Of a stretch of 64,000 nucleotides of DNA, positions 11,281-21,472 are shown piece by piece (the stretch's first letter is position 1; every line of letters begins with the position of its first letter). The position numbers were made by a program, and so were the translations under genes. Under the pieces are notes generated by a model. It saw only the letters and a program-made list of their open reading frames with translations. It did not search any database and was not told the DNA's origin. The DNA comes from Macadamia tetraphylla (lineage: Eukaryota > Streptophyta > Magnoliopsida > Proteales > Proteaceae). Where the stretch lies: positions 50,704,694 to 50,768,693 of the forward strand of contig CM040969.1 in NCBI GenBank assembly GCA_022985045.1. Reading direction: 5' to 3'.

Positions 11281-11960
11281 ACCCATAATGCACTATCGAT
11301 GGGAGTAGACACCGAGCTGCCCTCAAATTTTGTGATACCCGTCTTTAATGGATATGGCGGAAAAATCCCTATGATCATCTAATTTTCGCTTTGGCCATGG
11401 GGGTTCATGGTAGGTGGATGCCATTCTCTATCGAGCCTTTTGGCTTTTTAAAAGGTTTTTGGTATGGATGTCAAACTTGGGGCCCCGATCCATCCGTAGC
11501 TATGAAGAGTTGACAAAAGCGTTCCCCCCTTTTCCCCCGCAAGTATAGGGAACCAAACTCATAAAACATGATGAACATGAGGGGGGGGGAGAGAGACTAT
11601 AAATTTCCCTTTTCACAATTCCCCAAAAGCGACATTGGAGGTAAAAACCTATGGGAAAGGGGGGGCGTATACCCTTGTGCAATGGGGTAATACCTTGGTT
11701 CGATCTACGGCCCTTGACTTGTCAAAAACAATGCTCTTTTAAGATGATGCAATCAATATGCCAACATGGAGGGGAAAAAGACCGCGGAGGATAGGCGACA
11801 AGGGGGGTCGGGAAAAAGGGGAAAAGGACTCGGGGCCTGGGGGGATTCCGTGAGCCAAGAAGAATAGAACAGTTGCGCTTGACATTGATGAACCGAGCAT
11901 TATGAATTTGATCATTCCCCAACAAAACCTCTTAGAGATCTAGGATCATAAGTATTTTTT
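11281..11960 (+). pseudogene. Gag (retrotrans_gag-type) of nested element
   Basis: Joining plus-strand frames gives the core of a TAT Gag, the nucleocapsid-forming structural protein. ELPSNFVIPVFNGYG at about 11315-11358 is the start of the gag domain (family form: LPxNFxVPxFxxYDG). GPRSIRSYEELTKAF at 11480-11523 is the conserved helix (family form: PPGSIxSFxELxxxF). Next come KYREPNS at about 11540, MMNMR at 11571 and GERDYKFPFSQF at 11590-11625. At least four frameshifts or stops break it; many fall at G or C runs. No CCHC knuckle was recognised downstream. Confidence 0.65.
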
Positions 11961-12189
11961 TGGCCTAGGCCAAAGGGGGTAAACCGGGGGGGGGAACCCC
12001 CAAACCGGGGGGTTTTTTGATACCGAGACCATGGGCATAACCTGAAGACTACAATTCTGAAAAAAAAGATGAGCTCATCGGGCTGGATACCTTAACAAGT
12101 ATTTGAAGCAAAAATATGGAGGCGGCGGCCCCAGGAGAAATGATGCAAGGCCAAAACGAGATGGGGGAAAAAAAGGAACTAATCATTGG

Positions 12190-12760
12190 GGTGGCCCTAT
12201 GATAACCGACCAAAGGGTCTAGCCATTCTAACAATCATGGGTGGACCCCGACGAATCTGTCGGAAAAACCAAAGCCCCCGTCTTTGTTCGTATGCATCAT
12301 GGAACGACTGTCAAAGTCCAAACGGATCCATTCATTACATTCTCGATAAAGATTTGGAAGAGTTGGGGGCCCCCTGGGAGGCGTTGTCGTAGTTCAATTA
12401 GTGGTGGCAGCGACCCTTCCCGGGGGGCCTAGTGGACACAAAAGCCTCCGTTGACCTCATGTCCTCAAGCCTTCACCAAACTAGGGCTTGCCTTTTGGGG
12501 CCCTAAAGCAGTTCGGGACCCTTATGCAATTTTCGGGCACCCCCGGAGCTGGAAGAGTTGTAACTTCCCCCAACCATCGGACGGGGGGCTGGGGCAGCCA
12601 CTACCATGGTCTCAATGGCCTTGGGGCGATTGTGTCCACTAAGCAAATGAAAGTCAAATTCCCCCCACAATGGAGTTGGGAATGCAAGTCCCAAAGGGAA
12701 AGGGAAACCTAGGAATACTATGCAAACTTCTTTAAATCTATCAAAAAACCATCTGGGGCC
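12190..12760 (+). pseudogene. Retroviral-type aspartic protease of nested element
   Basis: Plus-strand frames give ILTIMGGPRR (12215-12255; TAT proteases are preceded by INTISGGP), then SDKDLEELGAP (12341-12372; family SDEDLEGLxxPH). The active-site region is VDTKASVDLMSSS at 12432-12467, where the usual DTGSS is DTKAS. NGLGAIVSTKQMKVKFP (about 12615-12668) matches the C-terminal GRxxLxxxxAVVSTxHLKMKFPT. It would cleave the Gag precursor. The Gly-to-Lys change at the active site would inactivate it unless it is a base-call error (GG to AA is not a simple indel). No RT follows. Confidence 0.65.
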
Positions 12761-13145
12761 CCCCCATATACGGTGAAATTATTGATTGTCGAGATGAAAG
12801 CCTCTGACCCCAGGGGCCCCCTTTGAAAAATTTCTTCTTTTTCCTAATCCGAGGTCAATAAATTTTATGATGGTTTCATTGAAATCCCATCGATTGGGTG
12901 TTAGTCTAATAGATTTTATTTTGAACCTTGGGTTCCATATCTCGTTATTCAATTTTATTCAAGGGGGGTTTGATTCTATTTTGAAGCAAATGTATTTGTC
13001 CCAATGCATACCCACATCAATATACTATGAAGCTTCTCCCCCAAAAATGGCTCTTCTAAAAAACAAAGCCTTAACAACTAAGGCATAAAAGGGGCTTGAC
13101 TCGGCGGGGGCTAAGGGGCTATAGCTGGGATTATCAAAATCGGTA
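12761..13145. other. Spacer after protease, no RT
   Basis: Short AT-rich frames only. This is where a linker and reverse transcriptase should start in a complete TAT element; I see no LANIVPV, YxDD or related motif on either strand from here to the 3' LTR. Confidence 0.45.
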
Positions 13146-13880
13146 CAAGCTCGGAATCTAAAACCCTGCTCAAGCACGGCACTATCAAGACCGGGCCCCA
13201 GTTTGGCACCTCAAGCCCATCGCACTAAGGCATCAAGCAGACCCGGGTTTTGGCCCTCAAGCCCTTAAGCACTAAAAACTGGGGAGCCCCTTTTGGTACA
13301 TCAAGCCCTTTCGCAATAAGGCCAAGCCCCAGCCCCGACTTTGACACATCAAACCCTTATGCATTAAAACGCCAATTTGAGCCCGGCCGCACCTTAAGCC
13401 CTTATGCACTAAAAACCCAAACCCAGCCTGACTTGGTACATCAAGCCCTTCGCATTAAGGGGATTCAAGTTTTGGGTGGCTCGGCACCTTATTATACGCC
13501 TAAAACCCCGAAAACGAACCGCTAGGCACCTTAAGCCCTTACGCACTAAAACGCATAGCTCGACCCGGGTCACCACATCAAGCCCTTGCACATTAAAAAT
13601 TCAAGCTGAGGGCCCCGGGTCGGGACCTTAAGCCCTACGCCCAAGGAATGCAACCCAAAAACGCTCGGCACCTCAAGCCCTTGCATCAAGGCACACAAGC
13701 CCAGGCCTGCTCGGCACCTCAAGCCCTTACTCATTAAGGCATGCAACCCCAGGCCCATTTCGGCACCTCAACCCTTACGCACAAAGGGATGCAAGCCCCG
13801 TACAACTCGGCACCTCAAGCCCTTATGCATTAAGGCATGAAACTCAAGCACGACCCCGGTAACTCAAAACTTAACAACTA
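13146..13880. repeat. Minisatellite, about 47-bp period, 13-15 copies
   Basis: The unit is variants of CACCTCAAGCCCTTACGCA + TTAAGGCATGCAAGCCCAGGC. Landmark CAAGCCCTT-like words occur near 13208, 13258, 13300, 13345, 13393, 13440, 13529, 13580, 13625, 13672, 13717, 13767 and 13814, mostly 42-52 bp apart. It fills the place of pol in the nested element. All long frames here (for example 13250-13525) are repeat translations. Confidence 0.8.
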
Positions 13881-14360
13881 AGGCATAAAGATGGGGGTAC
13901 ATCTCGGCGCATCTAAGATCGGACTCTGGATCGGTAGCATCTAAGACCACACTCAAGCTCGGCACTACCCGACCCGGGGCCCCAGCCCACAACTTCAAGC
14001 CCAACACAAAGGGACCTCAAAGGAGCCCAAGCTCGGCATTCTCTAAAAGGCCCGGCCCAAGCTCGACCCCTTTGGCAGCCCAAGATCGGCATTCTCTAAG
14101 ATCGAGCCCCCACTTGTCACAACCTAGACCAAACCTAGGTTTGGCACCTCGAAGCCGAGCCCAAGCTCGGCACCCTCTGGGCCCCAGCCCAAGCTTGACA
14201 TTCTCTAAAATCGAGCCCTTTCATGCCCTGGTGGCCGGGCTTGGCACTTCAAAAGCTCATAAACTAGACATGGAAGATCAATTACAGGCTCGGCTAGTGA
14301 CGGGGGCCACCCGGATAGGTTTTACTAGTCTTTATTCTTCCAAAGTTATTTCAAGCCGCT
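13881..14360. repeat. Diverged repeats of the AAGCTCGGCA type
   Basis: Words such as cccaagctcggcattctcta and aagatcgagcccc recur about every 60-70 bp from 13940 to 14240. Probably an older or different minisatellite adjoining the 47-bp array. Confidence 0.5.
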
Positions 14361-14789
14361 AGGCGGGCAAAAAAAAAAAGAAAGAACCACAAGAATCTTT
14401 GAGAGATGAAGACATCAAAATAAAATTTTCATTCATCAAAAGTGGAAAAAACCCTCAAAAAAAAAATTCTTTGCCGAAGGGGACATCTATATAAAAAAAA
14501 AATATATATAAAGGCTAATCTCGGGGGCTAATCCATGGGCCTAGCTCTTCCTTGTCTATCCTTGAGTGGGCCACCTCTTTACCAACGTGGATCGGGCCAC
14601 AGGCTATACCCCAAATAGCGATGGCGGGAAAATGCTATACTCATAGTTTGATTGTAGCACGGGATCTTACCGGGATGAACCCCATGGCATCATCGGGCCG
14701 ACCTAAAATGAAGCAATGTTAATGTCAACCAACCACCGCGAGGCTAGGGTTACCCCTCGTTGGCCTCGGCTCGGCGATGTTGCCTTTCA
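14361..14789. other. Non-coding stretch of nested element
   Basis: A-rich tract and mixed sequence; no domain seen on either strand. Confidence 0.4.
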
Positions 14790-15115
14790 TTTCGCCAACC
14801 CTAGTTTCGAGCTCCTCCTCCTTTTGAGTGCCACAGTCCAGGGCAACATATCCTAGAGAACATCATTCTCCTTCATCAAGTTGCTATTGGCATTGGTCCT
14901 TAGCAACCTCCTTTTACTCTTCAATTATGAACTGGAAAATCATTGGGACGGACCTCCTCAAATTGGGCCATTTTCTTCTCAACCTCCATTTGGCACGTGA
15001 TCTTGTGCGGCTCCCCATGAAGGTGCTTTGCCTCCTCCTTTGCCTTTGAACAACGCAGCCCGTCCTCAAACCATTGAGCAGCCTCTTTTGGGAAAATAAG
15101 CGCCCCTTCGCACTA
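14790..15115 (-). pseudogene. Antisense coiled-coil-like ORF fragment
   Basis: Joined minus-strand frames read SKAKEEAKHLHGEP, then QMEVEKKMAQFEEVRP, KEVAKDQCQ and EEELETRVGEMKGNIAE. The composition (Lys/Glu/Gln-rich with spaced Leu/Met/Val) suggests a coiled coil. Position and orientation, antisense just before the 3' LTR, match the C-terminal part of antisense ORFs in TAT elements. Frame breaks occur near 14930 and 14990. No PMD core is seen beside it. It could be a relic of such an ORF or chance. Confidence 0.35.
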
Positions 15116-15191
15116 AATAGATCCCGTCTGAAAATGAGATCGAATTAAATGCCCCTAGCGGATCGAAAAAAGCTGCTAGGCGGGGTTTTGG

Positions 15192-16153
15192 TGATGAGGC
15201 AAAATATGCCTCCTTCCTCGTTTCTGGTTTAAGCATGTATGAAATTTTTAGCAGAAGACTAACCCCCCTGGACCTACATCAAGGCATGCTACCCCCCGGC
15301 CTCCATCGGGGGCCCTGCTACCAGGCCCTCCATGGGGGCCCTCTCCCCCCGGCCCTCCATTTGGCGTGCCTCCCTTTGGGGCCCCCATGGGGGGCGTGCT
15401 CCCTGGCATTCGTCGGCCGTTCTCCCCCCGGCCCTCCATCGGGGTGCTCCCCCTCAGCCCTCTATCAAGTTGCTCCCCCCTCGGGGGCCCCTTGCCCCCC
15501 CTCGGCCCTCCATCGAGTCGTGCTCCCCCCGACCCTCCATCAGTGTTTTTGCAACCTGGGCCCCCCTATGGGGGCCCTCCCCACCCCCTTTGGGGATCTC
15601 ATCGGTCGTGCTCCCCCTGGGGCGGCCTCCCCTCATCCCAAACCCCAGTCCCCCGGCTGGGCCCCCTTTGTCACCTCGGCCCCAAAAGCAGTCAAGTAAG
15701 GCACCCGAGCGTGCACACCACCCTACATTAAAGGGGGGGTGATCCCCGATCACGGGGGGGGACTCTATCCACTACATGTCATCAAAGGCATCCACCCCTC
15801 TTGACTTACCTTTGAGATCAATGGAGAATATTCCCTAAATATGCCTGGAACCCAGGTATTCCTAGAATCACAGTGCCACCCCCCCCAAGGACTCTCGCCA
15901 AAATGGACTCTCCACACCCCCTCCTTCTCTCTCATTAGCGACCTATAAATACAAAGGGGAAGCCTCCATTATGGGGGGGATCAATCACTCCTTTTACTAA
16001 AAAAACTCTCTTGAGCATCTTACGTGGAAAGATCGACTTAGGCATCGAAGAGTCCCCGTCGGGGCGGGAGACTCTCCCTTTCATCTCTTACATGCGGGGG
16101 TTTTTTTGGGGCACTAAGAACTGAGGGAAGATCACCCCATCAATTTTGCATCG
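15192..16153 (+). repeat. 3' LTR of the nested element
   Basis: 962 bp. Same order as LTR1: TGATGAGGCAAAAT start, seven CGGCCCTCCAT-like words (15298-15541), the cccgatcacggggg block, TATA at 15944, caatcact, and the TTGCATC end. The last base reads G where LTR1 has A. Gaps between the LTRs are mostly in homopolymers, so an insertion age from LTR divergence would be unreliable. Confidence 0.8.
15944..15951 (+). promoter_or_regulatory. TATA box in 3' LTR of nested element
   Basis: Reads ACCTATAAATACAAAGG; counterpart of the site at 10170 and closer to consensus. Confidence 0.6.
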
Positions 16154-16158
16154 GTAAG
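16154..16158. other. Target-site duplication, right copy (GTAAG)
   Basis: Immediately follows LTR2 and equals 9441-9445. Confidence 0.75.
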
Positions 16159-16199
16159 TAAAGGCCATCAAGAGTGATAAGTAATATTCCCCCCCCCCC

Positions 16200-16890
16200 C
16201 TTTTGATTAATTTCTCCATCAAAAAAAAAGCGCCATTCATTAGTTGTGTCTTCTTCCTCTATTGTTGTGACTTCTTCATTAGGAAAGGCATCATCCAAAA
16301 GGGGGTTTCATCCCCCCCCTGGGGGGGGGCCCAAAAGATCGGCTATAACTTGCCTTTTATAGACCCGAGTAACATAGGTGATGTCGAACTCGATAGCAAA
16401 AGTAGCCAGGGGGCCCCCCCCTTTTTTTAGGGCGGTTTCTCAAAGGGGGTTAATTGGATCCATCCCGAGATCTAATGTATTGGATAAGCTACCATATAGT
16501 GTTTTAACCCCTTTTTTTTTGCCCAAATCGATCCGCACAAGTTTTTCCATGATGTGTACCATGTCTCATACTCCGGGAACTTCTTCTTGAGGTAATATAT
16601 GGCATGCTTTGCCCCTTTTTATCTTTTTTTTCTGTGAGCCCATGGAATATTCTCCCACGGATAAGTACAACAAAAATGGTTCTCCTTCCAAGGGGGGGTC
16701 AATCTGGTGGGTTCTTGAGGGGGCCTTTGATCTTATTAAAAGCTTGTTGGCATTGGTCATTCCATTTTGTGGACCGATCCTTCTTTAGCAATTTGAAAAT
16801 TGGTTGATTGTAGTCAATTGAGCCATAAATCCGATATCTTGGATGTGCCCCGGGAAAATTTGTATTGCTTCTCGGTCAAGGTGTGAGCAT
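16200..16890 (-). pseudogene. TAT pol: RNase H domain
   Basis: Minus-strand frames read PPLEGEPFLLYLSVGEYSMG (about 16700-16640), the hinge and first strand of the gypsy RNase H, where Ala/Val-Leu of the family is garbled. Next are KACHILPQEEVP (family: HAIYYLSKKF), then FDITYVTR at 16362-16390 and IADLL. The enzyme would remove tRNA primer and RNA from the cDNA hybrid. Catalytic acidic residues cannot all be placed because of frame breaks. The domain ends just before the nested insertion at 16158, and the second RNase H resumes at 9440. Confidence 0.7.
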
Positions 16891-17640
16891 CCCCCAATTT
16901 CCTTGTTCTTGATAGTTGACTTTGATGCCTCTTTCACTTACCAAGAGCCCTTTATTTTCCTATTGTTGCCCCAAATACACACTTACGAGGTTCAACCTCT
17001 GATACATTTGAGTCTTTAAAAAAATCACCTTAGTGCGGGAATATGCCCTTGCCGTTCTTTTGACTTCACTATCATATCATCTATATAGAAATTCCATCTT
17101 TGTTCATCATGTCATGCAATATAGCATGTGCTCTTTGATAAGTTGCCACGCGTTCTTTAGCCAAAAGGCATCACCTCTTTGGGTTGGTTCCCTATGGGTG
17201 GTAAAAGGGTTTTCTTCTCACGATCCTCGGTGTATGCTCCTTGGTTGTATCCCCAAAACCATCCATAAATGATAAAAAGGGATGCCCCCCTGTTTGTCCA
17301 CCAAAAAATCAATGTGAGGGGGTGGAAAGTCATCTATAGGGCTTACTTTGTTAAGATCTTGGGGAAAAATCCACATTTAGTTTTCCATCCTTCTTTCATT
17401 GGTACTATATTGGCCAACTATTGGGGTATTTTACTAGTAGAAACCCGTATTCCATTGCTTCATAACTTCTTCTCGATCTTCTTACTCCATTCTAGCCGCA
17501 TCCTTTGGAGCTTCTACTTTTTCGATTTTACCCCCCGGGGGGTTTGGTGGGTGTTGCATAATATGGGGGGTTTTTTTGGCATTCGTCATAAGACCAAGCA
17601 AAGACTTTAAACTCCTTCAAAAAAATAATCATTTCTACTT
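16891..17640 (-). pseudogene. TAT pol: reverse transcriptase
   Basis: Joined minus-strand frames give KIGTILDDEE at the N-side linker (about 17655-17625), LANIVPM (about 17420), HIDFLVDKQGG (17315-17280), a garbled FMDGFSGYNQ segment, FWLKNAW (family FGLKNA) and the catalytic YIDDMIVKS at 17061-17087. LVSERGIKVN (about 16940-16910) matches the family's FIVSxRGIEVD. All expected RT blocks occur in order, so the domain was once complete. At least eight frame changes or stops break it. Confidence 0.75.
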
Positions 17641-18950
17641 CTTCATCATCTAGGATGGTACCAATTTTTTTTTCCCCGAAGGCATTGGTGTTCCTAGGTT
17701 AATAACCCCGGGGGTCCTCACGGATGGGTTGGGATTTCTTTGATTTGCATTGTTTTATTAACTTTTGATATTTATTAAGATCATCATCAGAAAAAGGAGG
17801 CAAGTCATACTCGGAATCAAAAATTTCATTCATGAAAGAAAGAGTAGCAGACTCAACATACACGAACTTTGGATTTACCTCGAGAGGGGAGGCCGACATG
17901 AAATCATAAACGAAAGACTCAACAACAGATTACACTATAGACTTGACAACTAACTTGATGCTTTTATCAGCGGTATTCAGGTTGGTTGACTAGATAGCAT
18001 GAGTAAACTTGAAGTCTTCTCCAATGCTAGTCAATTTAGGAGTTGTTCGATAGTTTTGATGGATGAGGAGATGTGGAAAAGGGGCCCCCTTCTCCTTCTA
18101 AGAAAGTTGTTGCTATTTCTTCAATGATGCAATGGTTCTTTTGGATGAGTACTTGCTCATCTCCTTCCATGTAAAAATTTGGGGTTGACTGAATTGCATA
18201 GGTAGGGCCAATCATGGGGGCATCTTTGCCAATTGCATCCCGAATATCCCCGGACCCTTTTGGGGGAATAGTACCCCAAAATTTATCATTTTCATCATTG
18301 TGCCAAGGCCCTTGGTAGTCATCCGATCCACTACTCATCATCATCTTGAGAATTAGAGTTATCTCCATCCTTCTCATCTTCGCCCCATCCTTGTCATCAT
18401 CCTCTATGTCATTCTCTATGTGGATTAGAGGCATGCTCTTTAATTTGTTCTCCCTTTTACAATGCTATTATTGCCCCCGAGGAGGTCATCGACTTCTTCA
18501 ATGTTTTCAGGGGTTTTTCCCCTTGAGGCCGGTTGAATTAGAGAAATGGGATCACCTTCTGACCTTCTCCCCCAAACATTCAATCCATTGATGAGGTCAT
18601 CTTTGGGGGGTCTAGTCGTAAGCATATCCTTCCAATTGTGTCCATCCATCCATCCTTCTTTTGGGTTGTAAAAAGCCCCTTTTTAATAGGATTGGTATGA
18701 GGGGGGTGGGATATGAGGTGGGATGGTCAAGGTGATGTGATTTAGAGGTAGGATATGAATATTGGGGTGAGAAGATGATGAGGTTCCTTTTCCTTAATGG
18801 TGTGGTGAAGGTTGATGATATGGTGGGGTTGGAGGTATGGTAGAGGTTGGAGATATGGTGGAGGTTGGAGATATCTGCGGTGCATTCCTCTGTTGATGAA
18901 GAAGGATGAATGGCTTTCTTGTAAGCCCTAATCCTTTGATTCATAGCTCT
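17641..18950 (-). pseudogene. TAT linker region between gag and RT, acidic; protease not recognised
   Basis: Minus-strand frames are acidic and hydrophilic. EIFDSEYDLPPFSDDDL is at about 17824-17774 and KSQPIREDPRGY at 17732-17699; the latter aligns with the PLxEDTEVINLGT segment that precedes RT in TAT elements. The 18036-18434 frame (132 codons) is Asp/Glu-rich at its start. I could not see a DTGS active site or SDEDL motif here, so the protease is either deleted or unreadable. Confidence 0.45.
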
Positions 18951-20297
18951 CTTGTAACCCGGGGCGTTCTTGTGATTCTTCGAGCTCGGGGGTACAATGA
19001 GTTGTGTAGGATCACTTTACATTGTTTCCTCTTCAGGTTATTCACATGATCATAAAGCATGGGATACAATGAGTTGTGTAGGATCACTTTCTTTGTTTCC
19101 TCTTCTAGGTTATTCACATGATCATAAAGCATGTTCGGACCCATGCATTTTTTGGTGTTGTGCCCAGAGTATGATAAGTACAATATTCATGACCCGCCAA
19201 GCTAGGGTGGGGTTTGATTACTCTAGGAGCCACTTTTGCAATCCTTTTCTTTAAATTTTATACTTTTTTTTTGGGGGGGGTCCCAAATCGATTTGCCTTC
19301 TTGGATGAGGAGCCTTACGGGAGGTGCATGCCCTTTTTTCACGAATGGTTGTGAAGTGGTGATAGGTGAGGCCGACTATTGAAGACCACCATATTGGTCT
19401 CGGGGGCCCCTTTTTTTTTTCCAACTCTAGTGTTCTTGCCCCACATCTTGGGGATCCTTGATACTAGGCCCTCTCGATCTTTTTCCATCGTGTCCTGGCT
19501 ATCAAGGCATCAAAAGTTTCAGATGTTGATAGTAAAGAACATCATAATAAAAGGGTTTTTACAAGTTTTCAATCAACATCTCCACTTGCTCTACTTGAAG
19601 GCTGATCGCCATCTTGGAGGCTTTATCCTAAACCTCATCAAGAAAAGGGGGTAAAACCTTCTCTAGGTTGTTGTCTCAACGTCTCAAGTTCTCGATGTTT
19701 CACATCCACTTGAGTGTTGTATGAATATAAACTTCTTAAAGCTTTCTTTGTCACCCAATTTTGAGTTTGGGAAGACTCCAAGCTGGGTAAGCCAACTTAG
19801 TGTTGGTCTGATAGGGTTAACATGAAGGCCCTTTTCGGTTGTCCGTAAGTTGCCATGACTTGGTGATGCTAAGGAAGACCTTAAGATGAGCCTTTGGGTC
19901 CCGACCCATCAAATCTATCGATTGCCACTTGAATTTCTGAGAATCCTTCCCCCCGGGAAAAAAATCATTTCATCAAAATCCATTGCTTGGCTTTTAGTTT
20001 TCCCCCCGAATCATGTTCTCCAACTTTTCCAATTGTTCTGAGTTTCCTTTCCTTCTCCTTCTCCTTCTCTGGGCTCCATTTGGACATATCTTTTAAACTC
20101 CTCTTCTTCATCTTCAATCACTACCACAGGAGGGACCACGAATAGACCCCTCATTGACCATTTGGTCGAGTAGGTGAAATTCCTCTCGACCCCTTGGCCT
20201 AACTCTCTAGTTCTCTGAGTCAACTGGGGGAAAAATTCCCATGATGACCGTATGTCGTTATGATCCAACTCTCCGAGCTTGTCTTTGGTTCAGCCAT
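18951..20297 (-). pseudogene. TAT Gag
   Basis: Probable start ATG at 20295-20297 (MAEPKTSSESW). Downstream, joined frames give GRDPKAHLKVFL and ITKSWQLTDN (19915-19850), matching the gag core YDGxGDPxAHLxxY and MxSxxLTxxQ. Then come YNTQVDVKHRELETLR-like sequence (about 19720-19680) and QVEQVEMLIEN (19600-19570). A zinc-knuckle remnant YSGHNTKKC lies at about 19174-19148, lacking its first Cys pair. Gag would package element RNA. A duplicated 72-bp segment follows the knuckle. Confidence 0.65.
18991..19132. repeat. 72-bp tandem duplication inside gag
   Basis: Two copies (about 18991-19060 and 19062-19132) share gagttgtgtaggatcacttt and ttattcacatgatcataaag. On the minus strand both encode LYDHVNNLxxE and VILHNSLYP, so the duplication keeps frame apart from small indels. 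Confidence 0.75.
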
Positions 20298-21372
20298 GGG
20301 AGGGTTGGGGGGGCATGTAGTATCTGAGCTATTCCTCTTTTGACCTTACCCATTTCTATCCAAGGTCTCTCTGAGGGGGTTTAAAAAAGGCTTGCTCGGT
20401 GATTCAAGGTCATTGGGATCCCCTGTGGCGGGGCGTAATCACTTGTGGTAAACAATCTGGGGGGCGATGGAGGTGACTTAGACTTAAGGAGTCAATGGCT
20501 ACGACATGTCCAAATGGACCCGGGGAATACTTAAGGTGTGGATTTGTGCTTGAACCAAAAAAAGGTTTATTTTAGGTTCTGAATTCCCAACCCCCCTTTT
20601 TTACTCATTCATTAGATCAACAACCAATGATCTATACAAAGTTAGTCCACTTGGTGATAGGGAGTGGGTGAGGTTTATGCCCCCAGTCCCTCAATGTCAT
20701 AAGTGGGGGGTACCAAATGGTTTGACGAACATCCCCCCTTTAAAACATTCTTTGGGAATAAAAAAATGCTTTCCATAATCTTATCCCCCAGGTGACCTTC
20801 CTCCTAGTTTCCTCGGTCTTTTGGATAATTTGGCATTTTGTGGGGTTTGATAGAAATCAGCCCCGATCCGTATACCAAATCATCCACATTTCATTTCTAA
20901 GGAGGAAGGACACCTTTTATCGAAACCCACTTAGGAGAGCATTCTTTACAACTAGAATATATTATAGAAAATTTTCTTTCTAAAACCGAAACAAATTTTG
21001 AATCACCGTGGCATTCCTAGCATTCTCCATCTATTTCCTATATGATCCCAGTTTCGGGGGATGCTATAGGACCTATAAAACTTCCTTGCGGGATCTATAT
21101 CCCCAAAAAGGGGGGGGGATACTTTTGATATACTGTGGTATGAGATCAAGGGGTGACTTTCTTACCCATTACTCGTGATTAAAACGAGGTTAAGCAAGAC
21201 CCTTTGGTGGAACCATGGTGATTGTGTTAAAAATGTAATGAGGTAATATCATCATCCGATCTCGAATGTCAAAATGGATGGACCTCCACGATGGTCTTTT
21301 GGGGGAATTATGAACATCCTCGCCCTTTAACAATACCCCACACCATTGTATAGGCGGCGACCATTTGCTCTC
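20298..21372 (-). other. Probable 5' leader and LTR edge of the TAT element
   Basis: Non-coding; lies upstream of the gag start and runs into the assembly gap. I could not find a clear TTGGCGCC-type primer site or an LTR end, so the split into leader and LTR is not made. The frames at 21190 and 21365 run into N and are artefacts. Confidence 0.4.
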
Positions 21373-21472
21373 NNNNNNNNNNNNNNNNNNNNNNNNNNNN
21401 NNNNNNNNNNNNNNNNNNNNNNNNNNNNNNNNNNNNNNNNNNNNNNNNNNNNNNNNNNNNNNNNNNNNNNNN
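21373..21472. other. Assembly gap (100 N)
   Basis: Exactly 100 N, the usual placeholder for unknown length. It falls at the left edge of the 7.4-7.9 kb tandem array, so further units may be missing. Confidence 0.95.

Larger units (their letters stand above)
9446..16153 (+). mobile_element. Nested non-autonomous TAT-type element (gag-protease only)
   Basis: Two direct LTRs (9446-10370 and 15192-16153) both start TGATGAGGCAAAAT and end in TTGCATCA or TTGCATCG. They are flanked by the same 5 bases, GTAAG, at 9441-9445 and 16154-16158. A TAT-like primer site follows LTR1. The 4.8-kb interior has gag and aspartic protease remnants on the plus strand, then a 47-bp minisatellite and an antisense coiled-coil-like frame. 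RT, RNase H and integrase are absent and there is no room for them. It would need enzymes from a full TAT element. It sits inside the minus-strand TAT pol, so it is younger than that element. It resembles known gag-only LTR derivatives (TR-GAG type) but keeps protease too. Confidence 0.8.
3190..20297 (-). mobile_element. TAT-lineage Ty3/gypsy retrotransposon, broken and nested
   Basis: The minus strand carries, in order from high to low coordinate, gag, an acidic linker with the KIGT segment, reverse transcriptase, RNase H, a second RNase H-like segment, integrase, then an antisense PMD frame and tandem repeats. This order, the dual RNase H and the antisense ORF are TAT-lineage (Ogre/Retand-like) features. 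Position 9446-16153 is a later insertion. Frameshifts and stops occur throughout, part true decay and part likely sequencing error. I could not pair two LTRs: the 5' LTR should lie in 20.3-21.4 kb or the adjacent gap, and the 3' LTR left of 3.2 kb. Outer limits are therefore provisional. Confidence 0.75.

Noticed and set aside
10777..11286. 169-codon minus-strand frame, Pro-rich
   Set aside because: Antisense of the nested element's leader and gag; Pro runs come from inflated G homopolymers.
13146..13880. CRISPR-like regular repeats
   Set aside because: Period of 47 bp without unique spacers; a direct minisatellite in a plant retrotransposon.
15235..15742. Pro-rich plus-strand frames (154 and 136 codons)
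   Set aside because: Same reason; this is the matching part of the other LTR.
20826..20850. Plus-strand TAT-like primer site (aatttggcattttgtgggg)
   Set aside because: Wrong strand for the gag at 20.3 kb and no LTR end next to it.
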